64,000 bases of DNA, taken from assembly GCF_008807415.1 (NCBI RefSeq), contig NZ_CP043626.1:1240001-1304000 (forward strand). The letters run 5' to 3'. The notes beneath the pieces are model-generated. The model made no database searches, had not been told where the DNA came from, and saw only the letters and a list, made by a program, of their open reading frames with translations. The DNA is from Pseudomonas denitrificans (nom. rej.) (lineage in GTDB: Bacteria > Pseudomonadota > Gammaproteobacteria > Pseudomonadales > Pseudomonadaceae). Shown here in pieces: positions 1-7,855 of this stretch (position 1 is its first letter; each line of letters starts with the position of its first letter). Made by a program: the position numbers and the translations under genes.

Positions 1-11
1 GCAGCCTGAGC

Positions 12-497
12 ATGGCCGAGCTGAACCGCCGCCTGGAGACCCTCGAAGGGGAAAGCCAGGTGCGCCGGTTGATGGCCCGCTACATGGACCTCTGCGACGT
101 GCCGCACGCGCCGGTGGCGATGAGCGAGCTGGCCGAGCTGTTCAGCGAGGACGCGGTGTGGGAGGGCATCGGCTCTTCCACGGCGCAGACCTTCGGTCAT
201 CACCAGGGCCGCGAGGCGATTGCCGCGTTCGTCTTCGGCTACCTGCCGCCGTCGCCGCACTTCACGCTGAACCTGCACTTCCTCACCAGCGAGTCGATCC
301 GCGTCGACGGCCGCACCGCGCGCGGGCAATGGATCATGCAGCAGCTTTCGACCTACGCCGAGGGCCACACCGAGCTGTTCGGCACGCGCCTGGACATCGA
401 CTTCCGCGAGATCGACGGGCGCTGGCAGATCAGCCACTTCCGCACCCAGCGCCTGTCGCAGCGCCTGCTGGGTAGCGCAGAGGAGCGCCACGCATGA
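12..497 (+). CDS. NTF2/SnoaL-like small protein of a Rieske dioxygenase operon
   Basis: This 161-residue protein has the size and pattern of the SnoaL/NTF2-like fold: a helical N-terminus with RRLMARYMDLCD, then LFSEDAVWEGIG and a strand-rich C-terminal half ending in DGRWQISHFRTQR. Relatives are small cyclases, isomerases or dehydratases, or accessory and beta-like subunits in aromatic catabolic clusters. No catalytic residue assigns a reaction here. The stop overlaps the next start (ATGA at 494-497), so it is translationally coupled to the amidase. The first bases of the window read CCTGAGC just before this ATG, so an upstream gene may end at base 9, but too little is present to call it. 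Function in the pathway is inference. Confidence 0.8.
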   Translation: MAELNRRLETLEGESQVRRLMARYMDLCDVPHAPVAMSELAELFSEDAVWEGIGSSTAQTFGHHQGREAIAAFVFGYLPPSPHFTLNLHFLTSESIRVDGRTARGQWIMQQLSTYAEGHTELFGTRLDIDFREIDGRWQISHFRTQRLSQRLLGSAEERHA

Positions 498-1657
498 GCA
501 CCTTCGTCAGCGAGTTCCTCCTCGGCCGCAACGATAACGGCGACGGCAAGCGCGTCGCGGTCAAGGACAGCATCGACATCGCCGGCTACCCGACCCGTTG
601 CGGCACCCGTGCGCTGGCCGATGCCGCGCCAGCCGAGCGCAACGCCTTCGTGGTCGACGCTGTGCTCAACGCCGGCTGGCAGATCGTCGGCAAGACCAAC
701 CTTCACGAACTGGCCTTCGGCGTCACCGGCATCAACGACTGGACCGGCACGCCGATCAACCCGATGGCGCCCGACCGCGTGCCGGGCGGCTCGTCCAGCG
801 GTTCCGCGTCTGCCGTGGCGGCCGGGTTGGCGGATATCGCCCTGGGCACTGATACCGGCGGTTCGGTCCGCGTACCGGCGGCCTGCTGTGGCATCGCCGG
901 GCTGAAGCCGACCTTCGGCCGGGTCAGCCGCGACGGCGTGCATCCGGCGCAGAGCAGCCTGGATTGCGTCGGCCCGTTCGCCGCCAACATGGCCGACCTG
1001 ATCGCCGCCATGCAGGTCATCTGCCCCGGCTTCGGCGAGGTCCGGATGCCGGGCGAGGGTGCCCGCGTGGCCTTCCTCGAAGTGCCGGCGGCGCCGCACA
1101 TCCAGGCTTGCCTGGGTGCCGCCGCCGACCGCGCCGGCTGGCGCCGCAGCCACCTGTTCCTCGGCGAGTTCGAGGCGGCTTTCCAGGCCGGGCTGGTGGT
1201 GATCAACCACGAGAACTGGGCCGCTTATGCGGCGCTGACCGGCAAGGGCCTGATCGGTGCCGATGTCGAGCAGCGCCTGCTGCTGGCCAGTCGCACCACC
1301 GACGCCGAGCGCGCCGAGGCCCAGAAGGTGCGCGACGGTTTCACCCGCGCTATCGACGCTGCGCTGGAGGACTTCGAAGTCCTGCTGTTGCCGACCATGC
1401 CCGACCTGCCGCCGCTGCTCAGCGATGCGCGCAACGGCAAGTCCGTGGCGGGCATGACGCCTCTGGTGCGGCCTTTCAACCTGAGCGGACACCCGGCGCT
1501 GACGGTGCCGGTGGACCTGGATTGCGGCGGGCTGAAAGTCGGCCTGCAGATCGTCGGCCGCAAGGGCGACGACGAACGTGTGTGTGCCTTCGGCGCGCAA
1601 CTCGAACACAGCCTGGCTGCCACGCGGCCTGCGCAAAAACATAAGAAATCGGCATGA
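494..1657 (+). CDS. Amidase signature family hydrolase
   Basis: A 387-residue amidase-signature enzyme that hydrolyses a C-N amide bond. The Ser-cisSer-Lys triad is visible: Lys24 in VAVKD, Ser100 at the start of the GGSSSGSAS motif and the nucleophile Ser124 in GTDTGGSVRVPA. The length is at the short end for this family, but the core is complete. It overlaps the NTF2-like gene by four bases and lies 10 bases before the dioxygenase alpha subunit. The substrate is therefore plausibly an amide-bearing compound that feeds, or is produced by, the ring hydroxylation. The exact substrate cannot be read from sequence. Confidence 0.9.
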   Translation: MSTFVSEFLLGRNDNGDGKRVAVKDSIDIAGYPTRCGTRALADAAPAERNAFVVDAVLNAGWQIVGKTNLHELAFGVTGINDWTGTPINPMAPDRVPGGSSSGSASAVAAGLADIALGTDTGGSVRVPAACCGIAGLKPTFGRVSRDGVHPAQSSLDCVGPFAANMADLIAAMQVICPGFGEVRMPGEGARVAFLEVPAAPHIQACLGAAADRAGWRRSHLFLGEFEAAFQAGLVVINHENWAAYAALTGKGLIGADVEQRLLLASRTTDAERAEAQKVRDGFTRAIDAALEDFEVLLLPTMPDLPPLLSDARNGKSVAGMTPLVRPFNLSGHPALTVPVDLDCGGLKVGLQIVGRKGDDERVCAFGAQLEHSLAATRPAQKHKKSA

Positions 1658-1667
1658 GGAGATGGGC

Positions 1668-2951
1668 ATGAGCGCTCACGAATACCGGCTGATCGCCCGG
1701 TCGCGCAGCGTCGAAGAGCTGGTCGGCGGCGACCGCGTCGATGTTTCGCTGTACAACGACCCGCAGCTGTTCGAAGCGGAGATGGACAAGATCTTCTACC
1801 GCACCTGGGTGTGGGTCGCCCACGAAAGCGAAGTGCGCAACGCCGGCGACTTCAAGACCACCAGCGTCGGTCGCCGCCCGGTGATCGTGGTGCGCGACAA
1901 GAAGGGCACTATCAACGTCCTGGAAAACCGCTGCCGCCACCGCGGCGCCACCGTGTGCGAGAAGCACAAGGGCAATGCCACCGGCTTCACCTGCCCGTAC
2001 CACAGCTGGTCCTATGCGCTGGACGGCAAGCTGCGCGCGCTGCCGTACCCGGACGGCTACGAGGACATCCTCGACAAGTCCGAGCTGCCGCTGACCAGCC
2101 TGCGGGTCGAGAGCTACGCCGGCATGGTGTTCGCCACCTACAACGACGAGATCGAACCGCTGGAAGACTTCCTCGGCGGCGCCAAGCACTGGATGGACCT
2201 GTTCATGAAGCAGGGCGCCGGCTACCCGATCAAGACCCAGGGCGAACACAAGTTCACCTTCCGCGGTAACTGGAAGATCCAGCTGGAAAACACCACCGAC
2301 GGCTACCACTTCCCCATCGTTCACAAGTCGTTCATGTCCTCGGTGGATGAAGAGACCGAAGAGATGCTCTCGTTCATGAGCGACGAGCAGGCAGTCACCC
2401 ACGCCCTGGGCAACGGCCACAGCGTGATGGTGATGGTTCCCGAGCACGTCGACCTCGACCACGACGACGGCACCGAGCAGCTCCAGGAGCGCTTCGCCCA
2501 CGTCACCGAGGAACTGTCGAAAACCATGCCGCCGGAACAGGTGCGCCGCATCGTCCGTTCGCTGCACGGCGCCGGCTTCAACCTCAACCTGTTCCCCAAC
2601 GTGGCCATGTCCATGTCGTTCTTCCGCGTGCTGCGGCCGATCTCCGTCACCGAGACCGAGATTCGCCATGTCGCGCTGGGCATGGACGGCGGCCCGGAAA
2701 TCGCCAACCGCGAGCGCATGCGCATCCACGAGCACTTCCAGGGCCCGTTCGGCTTCGGCAGCCCGGATGACGCCGAGGCCTGGGACCGCGTGCAGCGTGG
2801 CTCCTACGCCGGCGTCGACGCGCCGATCCTGGTCAACCGCGGCCTGAACCGCGAAGTGGTCGCCGAAAACGGCGACAAGGTCTCCCACGCCACCGACGAA
2901 GGCGGCATGCGCGAGGCATACCAGATGTGGAAAAGGATGATGAGCCAATGA
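1668..2951 (+). CDS. Aromatic ring-hydroxylating dioxygenase, large (alpha) subunit, Rieske type
   Basis: This 427-residue oxygenase component dihydroxylates or hydroxylates an aromatic or similar substrate with O2, using electrons from a reductase. The Rieske [2Fe-2S] site is CRH at residues 89-91 and CPYH at 109-112. The mononuclear iron site shows Asp211, His214 and His219 in the DGYHFPIVH segment. I chose the start at 1668 because GAGGAG lies six bases upstream. An ATG at 1662 would give only two more residues. It overlaps the beta-subunit start (ATGA at 2948-2951). The general architecture is that of benzoate or anthranilate dioxygenase-like alpha subunits, but the substrate is unknown. 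Confidence 0.93.
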   Translation: MSAHEYRLIARSRSVEELVGGDRVDVSLYNDPQLFEAEMDKIFYRTWVWVAHESEVRNAGDFKTTSVGRRPVIVVRDKKGTINVLENRCRHRGATVCEKHKGNATGFTCPYHSWSYALDGKLRALPYPDGYEDILDKSELPLTSLRVESYAGMVFATYNDEIEPLEDFLGGAKHWMDLFMKQGAGYPIKTQGEHKFTFRGNWKIQLENTTDGYHFPIVHKSFMSSVDEETEEMLSFMSDEQAVTHALGNGHSVMVMVPEHVDLDHDDGTEQLQERFAHVTEELSKTMPPEQVRRIVRSLHGAGFNLNLFPNVAMSMSFFRVLRPISVTETEIRHVALGMDGGPEIANRERMRIHEHFQGPFGFGSPDDAEAWDRVQRGSYAGVDAPILVNRGLNREVVAENGDKVSHATDEGGMREAYQMWKRMMSQ

Positions 2952-3445
2952 GCAACGATACCTTGAACGGCTTCTCCGGCCCGCTGGCCAAGGCCATCGA
3001 ATTCGTCTGGCGCGAAGCCGAACTGCTGGACCGCAAGGACTACGCACAGTGGTCGCAGCTGTGGAGCGAGGACGGCGTCTACGTGGTGCCGATCGACGGC
3101 GAGGACGATGACTTCGCCTCGAGACTGAACTACGTCTTCGACGATGCGCGTATGCGCGCCCTGCGTATCGAACGCCTCACCGGCGGCCACTCGCCGTCGG
3201 CAGTGGATGCGGCGAAGACCGTGCGCACCATCTCGCGCTTTTCCCTGGTGGAAGCGGCGGGCGACCTGGTCGAGGTGAACTCGGCGCAGGTGCTCTACGC
3301 CTACAAGCGCGGCGTGGCGACTCCGTTCATTGCCGACCTGAACCACCGTATCCGCTTCGTCGACGGCCAGCCGCGACTGGAGCGCAAGGTGATCCGCCTG
3401 ATCAACGCCGAAGACGCGCTCAACGCGCTCGGCTTCCTGCTCTGA
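2948..3445 (+). CDS. Aromatic ring-hydroxylating dioxygenase, small (beta) subunit
   Basis: A 165-residue NTF2-fold structural subunit that assembles with the alpha subunit into an (alpha-beta)3 oxygenase. The N-terminal block EFVWREAELLDRKDY followed by WSEDGVYVVP is typical of the family, as is the basic strand RLTGGHSPSAVD. The start at 2948 overlaps the alpha stop, so subunit synthesis is coupled. The in-frame ATG 21 bases earlier lies inside the alpha gene and has no ribosome site. No metal ligands are expected or seen. The role is well supported by its position directly after the alpha gene. Confidence 0.92.
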   Translation: MSNDTLNGFSGPLAKAIEFVWREAELLDRKDYAQWSQLWSEDGVYVVPIDGEDDDFASRLNYVFDDARMRALRIERLTGGHSPSAVDAAKTVRTISRFSLVEAAGDLVEVNSAQVLYAYKRGVATPFIADLNHRIRFVDGQPRLERKVIRLINAEDALNALGFLL

Positions 3446-3455
3446 GGGCCGCGCC

Positions 3456-4196
3456 ATGCAACGAGTAGCCCTGGTAACCGGCGCCGCACGCGGACTGGGT
3501 GAGGTCATTGCACGCCGACTGCACGCTGCCGGCCTGCGCGTGGCGCTGGCCGACCTGAACGAAGAAGCGGTACAGCGCCTGGCCGACGAGCTTGACCCCG
3601 AGGGCCGCACGGCTGTCGGGTTGAAGCTGGACGCGCGGGAGAAAGCCGATTTCGAGCGTGCCCGTGACCTGCTCGCCGAGCGCTGGGGCGGCACCGACAT
3701 CCTGGTGAACAACGCCGGGATGTCCAAGGTGGCCGCGCTCATGGACATCAGCCCGGAGGACTTCGACGCCTCCATGGCGGTGAACCTGCGCGGCACCTTC
3801 GTCGCCTGCCAGGTTTTCGGCACGCACTTCGCGGCGCGCGGCTATGGCCGCATCGTCAACATCGCCTCGCTGGCCGGGCAGAACGGCGGCACCGCCACCG
3901 GCGGCCACTACGCGGCAGCCAAGGGCGGCGTGGCGACCCTGACCAAGGTGTTCGCCCGCGAACTCTCGGGCCAGGGCGTGACCGTCAATGCCATCTCGCC
4001 GGGGCCGCTGGACTTGCCGGTGGTCTACGAGAGCGTGGCGCCCGAGCGCCTGGAACTGATCCTCAAGACCATCCCCACCGGCCGCCTGGGCGACCCGACC
4101 TTCATCGCCGACAGCGTGCTGCTGCTCTGCGCGGAGAACGCCGGATCGGTGACGGGCGCCTGCTGGGATATCAATGGCGGGTTGTTCATGCGCTGA
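3456..4196 (+). CDS. Short-chain dehydrogenase/reductase of the dioxygenase operon
   Basis: A 246-residue classical SDR. The Rossmann nucleotide motif TGAARGLG is at residues 8-15, NNAG is at 86-89, and the catalytic residues are Ser138, Tyr152 and Lys156 in the YAAAK box. By position it could re-aromatise a cis-dihydrodiol formed by the Rieske oxygenase or oxidise an alcohol in the same pathway. That role is inference from the operon. It follows the beta subunit by 10 bases and is the last gene before the repeat-filled gap at 4197-4531. Confidence 0.9.
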   Translation: MQRVALVTGAARGLGEVIARRLHAAGLRVALADLNEEAVQRLADELDPEGRTAVGLKLDAREKADFERARDLLAERWGGTDILVNNAGMSKVAALMDISPEDFDASMAVNLRGTFVACQVFGTHFAARGYGRIVNIASLAGQNGGTATGGHYAAAKGGVATLTKVFARELSGQGVTVNAISPGPLDLPVVYESVAPERLELILKTIPTGRLGDPTFIADSVLLLCAENAGSVTGACWDINGGLFMR

Positions 4197-4531
4197 GGCT
4201 TCGGGCTGAGTGATCGGCGGATAACGCTGCGCGTTATCCGCCCTGCGCTCGGTCCTGGCATGGGTGATGGGCTTCAAGCCCCCTCACCCTAACCCTCTCC
4301 CGAAGGGAGAGGGGACCGTCCGGAGCAGGATGAAACCGCATCGTCAGCCGGCACATTCTGCTCCCTCTCCCTCCGGAGAGGGCTGGGGTGAGGGCAGTGC
4401 CCTTGCTCCGAAATCAATCAAACGGAGAGAGGAAACCTCTCTCCAGAGCAACATCGACAACCCGTCCGCTCGTGAAAAAGAGGCCGGAAAGGGGCCACAG
4501 AGCCCGCACTCAACGCCTTGCAGGTAACGCC
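4197..4531. repeat. Repeat-filled gap: one family-B palindrome and an inverted pair of family-D repeats
   Basis: This 335-base gap inside the catabolic cluster holds no convincing gene. At 4213-4245 there is a hairpin of the GGATAACGC...GCGTTATCC type (family B of this window). At 4281-4314 and 4361-4394 two copies of a CCCTCACCC...CTCTCCC...GGGAGAGGGG element face each other in opposite orientation, each copy itself being a small hairpin. The pair would fold into a long structure between the SDR gene and the reductase gene. An open frame across it (4264-4527) is only a by-product of the repeats. The effect on transcription is not readable, but attenuation or mRNA stabilisation is plausible. 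Confidence 0.8.
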
Positions 4532-5482
4532 ATGATGAAGGTCAGAATCGAAAGGATCGTCGAGGAAGCGCAGGACATCCGTTCCTTGCGCCTCGTACGT
4601 TGTGATGGCCAGCCGTTCGACGCCTACGAGCCGGGCGCCCACGTCGACGTCACCGGCCCCACCGGGGTGACGCGCCAGTATTCGCTGTGCAGCCCGCCGG
4701 ATGACCGCGCGGCCTATCTGGTAGCGATCAAGAAGGAAGGCGCCTCCCGTGGCGGCTCCAGCGCGCTGCACGAAGTGCGCGAAGGCATGGAGCTGGACAT
4801 CGGCGCGCCGCGCAACCTGTTCCGCCTGGCGCCGGAAGCCCGCGAGCACGTGCTGTTCGCCGCCGGCATCGGCGTCACGCCGCTGCTGAGCATGGCCTAC
4901 CGCCTGAACGCCATGGGCGAGTCCTATCGCCTGCATTACTTCGCCCGTTCGGCCGAGCACGCGGCCTTCGTCGAGCTGCTGGCCAGCGAGGCCTTCGCCG
5001 GCAAGGTGGAGCTGCACTACGGCGTCGAACCCGCCGACCTCGACCGCGTGCTGGGCGAGTGCCTGGAGCGTGCGCCGCAACAGGCCCATGTCTACACCTG
5101 CGGCCCGGCGCCGTTCATGAACAAGGTGGTGGAGATCGCTGCGCGCAGCCGCCCGGAGGACGCCATCCACCTGGAACACTTCCAGGCCGACCCGGCTGCC
5201 AACGCGGCGCCGACCGGTTCCTTCGAAGTGGAACTGGCCAGCTCCGGCGTGGTGCTTCACGTACCGGCGGACTCGACGCTGGTGGATGTGCTGCAGGCCC
5301 ATGGCTGCGACATCGATACCGAGTGCCGCGAGGGCATCTGCGGCACCTGCATCGTCGATGTGCTGGAGGGCGAGCCGGAGCACCGCGACAACTGCCTGTC
5401 GAACAAGGAGAAGGCTGCCAACAAACAGATCTGCGCCTGCGTGTCTCGCGCCAGATCGGCTCGCCTGGTGCTGGACCTGTAA
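4532..5482 (+). CDS. Flavin- and [2Fe-2S]-containing oxygenase reductase (VanB/phthalate dioxygenase reductase type)
   Basis: A 316-residue one-component electron-transfer protein. It has an N-terminal FNR-like barrel with the flavin motif RQYSLCSP (residues 49-56), an NAD-binding middle domain (FAAGIGVTPLLSM) and a C-terminal plant-type ferredoxin with CREGICGTC and a fourth cysteine in DNCLS. It transfers electrons from NADH to the Rieske centre of an oxygenase, most simply the one encoded just upstream. The start at 4532 is the first ATG matching family N-termini. The longer open frame upstream runs through repeat sequence. Its distance from the operon suggests either a structured internal spacer or its own promoter. 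Confidence 0.92.
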   Translation: MMKVRIERIVEEAQDIRSLRLVRCDGQPFDAYEPGAHVDVTGPTGVTRQYSLCSPPDDRAAYLVAIKKEGASRGGSSALHEVREGMELDIGAPRNLFRLAPEAREHVLFAAGIGVTPLLSMAYRLNAMGESYRLHYFARSAEHAAFVELLASEAFAGKVELHYGVEPADLDRVLGECLERAPQQAHVYTCGPAPFMNKVVEIAARSRPEDAIHLEHFQADPAANAAPTGSFEVELASSGVVLHVPADSTLVDVLQAHGCDIDTECREGICGTCIVDVLEGEPEHRDNCLSNKEKAANKQICACVSRARSARLVLDL

Positions 5483-5495
5483 TCCGAACCGCTCT

Positions 5496-5577
5496 TGTAG
5501 GATGGGTGGAGCGCAGCGATACCCATGCTGCTGGTGAGCGGATTGATGGGTATCGCTTCGCTCCACGCCATCCTGCG
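5496..5577. repeat. Intergenic inverted repeat, family A copy 1
   Basis: Arms of about 30 bases (GTAGGATGGGTGGAGCGCAG... and its near-complement ending in ...CCATCCTGCG) surround a variable centre. The same element recurs at 19393-19474, 52432-52512 and 60096-60176. It lies just downstream of the reductase gene and is probably a REP/BIME-like element that also acts as a 3' mRNA structure. This copy has two arm mismatches (GCTTCGCTCC and CCTGCG), so it is more degenerate than the others. Confidence 0.85.
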
Positions 5578-5606
5578 TGGTGTTTCCTGGCGCGCTACGG
5601 AGCCCA

Positions 5607-5640
5607 GCGCAGGAGCGGGCCATGGGGCGCTCCTACAGGG
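5607..5640. repeat. REP-like element, family C (degenerate copy)
   Basis: AGGAGCGGGCCATGGGGCGCTCCTACAGG is a variant of the TGTAGGAGCGGGC element that occurs repeatedly in this window. It forms a short hairpin between the reductase gene and the next membrane protein gene. Confidence 0.6.
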
Positions 5641-5736
5641 TGTGGCACAGGCGGCAATTCGTCTGGCAGGCAGCGACACTCGCGCGCCGCCGGTGCTTGC
5701 TAGCCTCCGGTAATAGACCCGTGTTCGGAGTCCCCC

Positions 5737-6441
5737 ATGCCTGCGCTGTTTGCGCGCCTGGCGCTCGGTTGCCTGCTGCCGGTCGCCATCCTGCTTGGCC
5801 TCGGCGCCATGCCGGGGCTCGGCTATGCCTGGGATTTCGCCAACGCCGCCGGTCTGCTCGGGGCCTGCCTGCTGGGGCTGCTGTTCGTTATCGGTGGCCG
5901 CCCGCAACCGCGGCCGCTCTACGAGGGCAAGTTCTTCCTGCGCCTGCACCGCGACCTGGGCTTTGCCGCCGTTGCGTTGCTGCTGGTGCACATCGTTGTG
6001 CTGCTGGTCGATGAGCCGCTACTGATCGAAGAGCTGCTGCCATCCGCGCCCGGCTACATGCAGGCCGGGCTGGCGTCGGCCATCCTGATGCTGGTGCTGG
6101 CGGTATCCAGCCTGAGCCGCGTCCGCCCGCGCTGGAGCAGCAGCGCCGCTTCGTTCCGCCGCTGGCATTACGGCGGCAGCCTGCTCGCTCTGTCGCTGAT
6201 GGCCGTCCATGTGCTCGGCGCGGGCTACTACAGCGGCGGAGTCTGGAAGGGCGCGTTGCTGGTGGCGCTGATGCTGGCGGTGGCCCTCTGGCCGCGCCTG
6301 CCCAAGCCTGCCAACGGTGTCAGCGGTCGCAAGCGCAACACCGCGCAGCGCGCCACCTGGTTGGTGCTGGCGGCCAGCGGTGTGATCATCGGCCTGTCGG
6401 CGCTCTACAGCGTGCTGGCGAATCTGGAGCTGCCGCTGTGA
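5737..6441 (+). CDS. Ferric-reductase-like / b-type cytochrome integral membrane protein
   Basis: A 234-residue inner-membrane protein with about six hydrophobic helices. Two helices carry paired histidines at heme-ligand spacing: LHRDLGFAAVALLLVH and RRWHYGGSLLALSLMAVH. This is the pattern of the ferric reductase-like transmembrane domain (as in YedZ and NOX-type b-heme proteins). There is no FAD/NAD domain, so electrons must be exchanged with a partner. Its stop overlaps the GTG start of the tetraheme cytochrome gene (6438-6441). The two products are thus likely to form a quinol- or flavin-linked electron route into the periplasm. Heme binding is inferred from the histidines, and the physiological partner is unknown. 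Confidence 0.75.
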   Translation: MPALFARLALGCLLPVAILLGLGAMPGLGYAWDFANAAGLLGACLLGLLFVIGGRPQPRPLYEGKFFLRLHRDLGFAAVALLLVHIVVLLVDEPLLIEELLPSAPGYMQAGLASAILMLVLAVSSLSRVRPRWSSSAASFRRWHYGGSLLALSLMAVHVLGAGYYSGGVWKGALLVALMLAVALWPRLPKPANGVSGRKRNTAQRATWLVLAASGVIIGLSALYSVLANLELPL

Positions 6442-6809
6442 GGCGTATCTTGATCGGACTTGGCGTCACCGCTGCCGTGGCGCTGTCGGCGGGGGCGTGG
6501 TTCGCCCACGAGCACTGGCAGCGCAGCCTCCCGCTGCTGCCGCTGGCGTTCCCCCATGAGCCGCACGCCTCGGTGAACTGCATCACCTGCCACCACGACT
6601 ACCAGGACCAGTCGCCCTCGGTCTCCGGCAACCGCACCTGCATCCTCTGCCACAAGCAGAGCCCGGCGCTGGCCGCGCGCATCGAGGCGGATTTCCACCA
6701 GCTCTGCCAGAGCTGCCACCTGCAGCGCCTGCAGTCTTTCCATGCCAGCGGACCGGTGCGCAGCTGCCAGGCGTGCCACCGTGATACAGCCGGGAAGTCG
6801 TACCCGTAG
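6438..6809 (+). CDS. Membrane-anchored tetraheme c-type cytochrome
   Basis: A 123-residue protein with an N-terminal hydrophobic anchor or signal (residues 3-22) and four CXXCH heme motifs: CITCH at 48-52, CILCH at 68-72, CQSCH at 90-94 and CQACH at 110-114. Spare histidines (His40, His43, His53) can serve as distal ligands. The compact spacing resembles the cytochrome c3/c7 class. The start is a GTG overlapping the previous stop, so it is co-translated with the b-type membrane protein. It should carry electrons in the periplasm. Donor and acceptor are not identifiable here. Confidence 0.85.
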   Translation: MRRILIGLGVTAAVALSAGAWFAHEHWQRSLPLLPLAFPHEPHASVNCITCHHDYQDQSPSVSGNRTCILCHKQSPALAARIEADFHQLCQSCHLQRLQSFHASGPVRSCQACHRDTAGKSYP

Positions 6810-6830
6810 CACCACGGAGAGCACACACCT

Positions 6831-6935
6831 GTAGGAGCGGGCCATGCCCGCGAACGGCAGACAAGGTCCGCCCTTCGCAGTTGGAAAAGGATGGCGCTGC
6901 TTTCGGGCTGGTCGCGGGCATGGCCCGCTACTACA
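6831..6935. repeat. REP-like pair, family C, inverted orientation
   Basis: CTGTAGGAGCGGGCCATGCCCGCGA at the left end and its reversed counterpart TCGCGGGCATGGCCCGCTAC at the right end flank about 60 bases. Together they form a BIME-like arrangement between the cytochrome gene and the terminator serving davA. Confidence 0.8.
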
Positions 6936-6941
6936 AAAGCC

Positions 6942-6968
6942 GGCCCGGCATCAAGCCGGGCCTTTTTT
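6942..6968. terminator. Rho-independent terminator between the cytochrome gene and davA
   Basis: A seven-base GGCCCGG/CCGGGCC stem with a seven-base loop is followed by six T on the + strand. On the - strand the hairpin is followed by GGCTTTTG, so it probably ends transcripts from both sides (the cytochrome unit and davBA). Confidence 0.85.
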
Positions 6969-7753
6969 CAGCTGCGATACAGCACCGGCCGCCGCAGGTG
7001 CACATAGCTGTACCCCTCACGCGCCAGGGCGATGCGGTGCGGGTCCAGTTCGGCCACCAGCAATTCCTCGCCTTGCTTGGCCTTGGTCAGCACCTGGCCA
7101 TCCGGGGCGACGATGCTGCTCAGGCCGCAGTATTCGATCTCGCCCTCGCTGCCGACGTAGTTGGCGTAGGCCAGGAACACCTGGTTCTCGTAGGCGCGGG
7201 TCGGCACCAGCACCTGGGCGACGAATTCGTAGGGGCGCATGTTCGCAGTGGGCACCAGCACGACATCCGCGCCGGCCAAAGCGAGCGTGCGCACGGCCTC
7301 GGGGAACTCCACGTCGAAGCAGATCAGCAAGCCGACCTTCCAGCCGTCGAGCTCGAAGATCGCCGGCGGCTCATCGGAGGCGCTGAACTGGCTGCGGTCG
7401 AGGTCGCCGTAGAGGTGGGTCTTGCGGTAGTTGGCGCGGCGTTCGCCCTGCCGGTCGATCAGCTGCACGCTGTTGAAGATGGCGTCGCCGTCACGTTCGG
7501 GATAGCCGTAGAGGATGCCGAGCTTGTGCTCGCGGGCGATCTCTGCGATGCGCAGGGCAGACGGGCCGTCGCAGCTTTCCGCAAGCTCCGCGACACGCTT
7601 CGCGCCGATGTTGTAGCCGGACAGGTACATCTCCGGCAGCACCAGCAGGTCCGCACCGTTCTGCACCGCCTGTTGCGCGGCCTGCTCCAGGCGGCGCAGG
7701 TTGCCGGCGATGTCGTCGGGGCCGGGAGGGCACTGGTAGAGGGCGAGGTACAT
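6968..7753 (-). CDS. davA: 5-aminovaleramide amidohydrolase (nitrilase superfamily)
   Basis: A 261-residue carbon-nitrogen hydrolase with the Glu-Lys-Cys triad visible in LPEMYLSGYN, YRKTHLYGD and LICFDVEFPE. It hydrolyses 5-aminovaleramide to 5-aminovalerate and ammonia, the second step of the delta-aminovalerate route of lysine degradation. The assignment rests on the family and on the davB gene immediately upstream on the same strand. The start at 7753 has a GGAGA site eight bases upstream. The open frame extends 24 codons further upstream without support. The gap to davB is about 100 bases. Confidence 0.9.
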   Translation of the reverse strand: MYLALYQCPPGPDDIAGNLRRLEQAAQQAVQNGADLLVLPEMYLSGYNIGAKRVAELAESCDGPSALRIAEIAREHKLGILYGYPERDGDAIFNSVQLIDRQGERRANYRKTHLYGDLDRSQFSASDEPPAIFELDGWKVGLLICFDVEFPEAVRTLALAGADVVLVPTANMRPYEFVAQVLVPTRAYENQVFLAYANYVGSEGEIEYCGLSSIVAPDGQVLTKAKQGEELLVAELDPHRIALAREGYSYVHLRRPVLYRS

Positions 7754-7855
7754 GGGGTTCTCCTTCGAAACGCGCAAGGCCGGGAGCAGGCAGTTTGCAC
7801 CCGATCCCGGCCCCGCGCGAGCCACTGTTCAGTCAAGGCAGGGGAGCGGCGCGGA

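Noticed and set aside
4264..4527. An 87-codon frame between the SDR and reductase genes
   Set aside because: It lies wholly in facing repeat copies and has no ribosome site.
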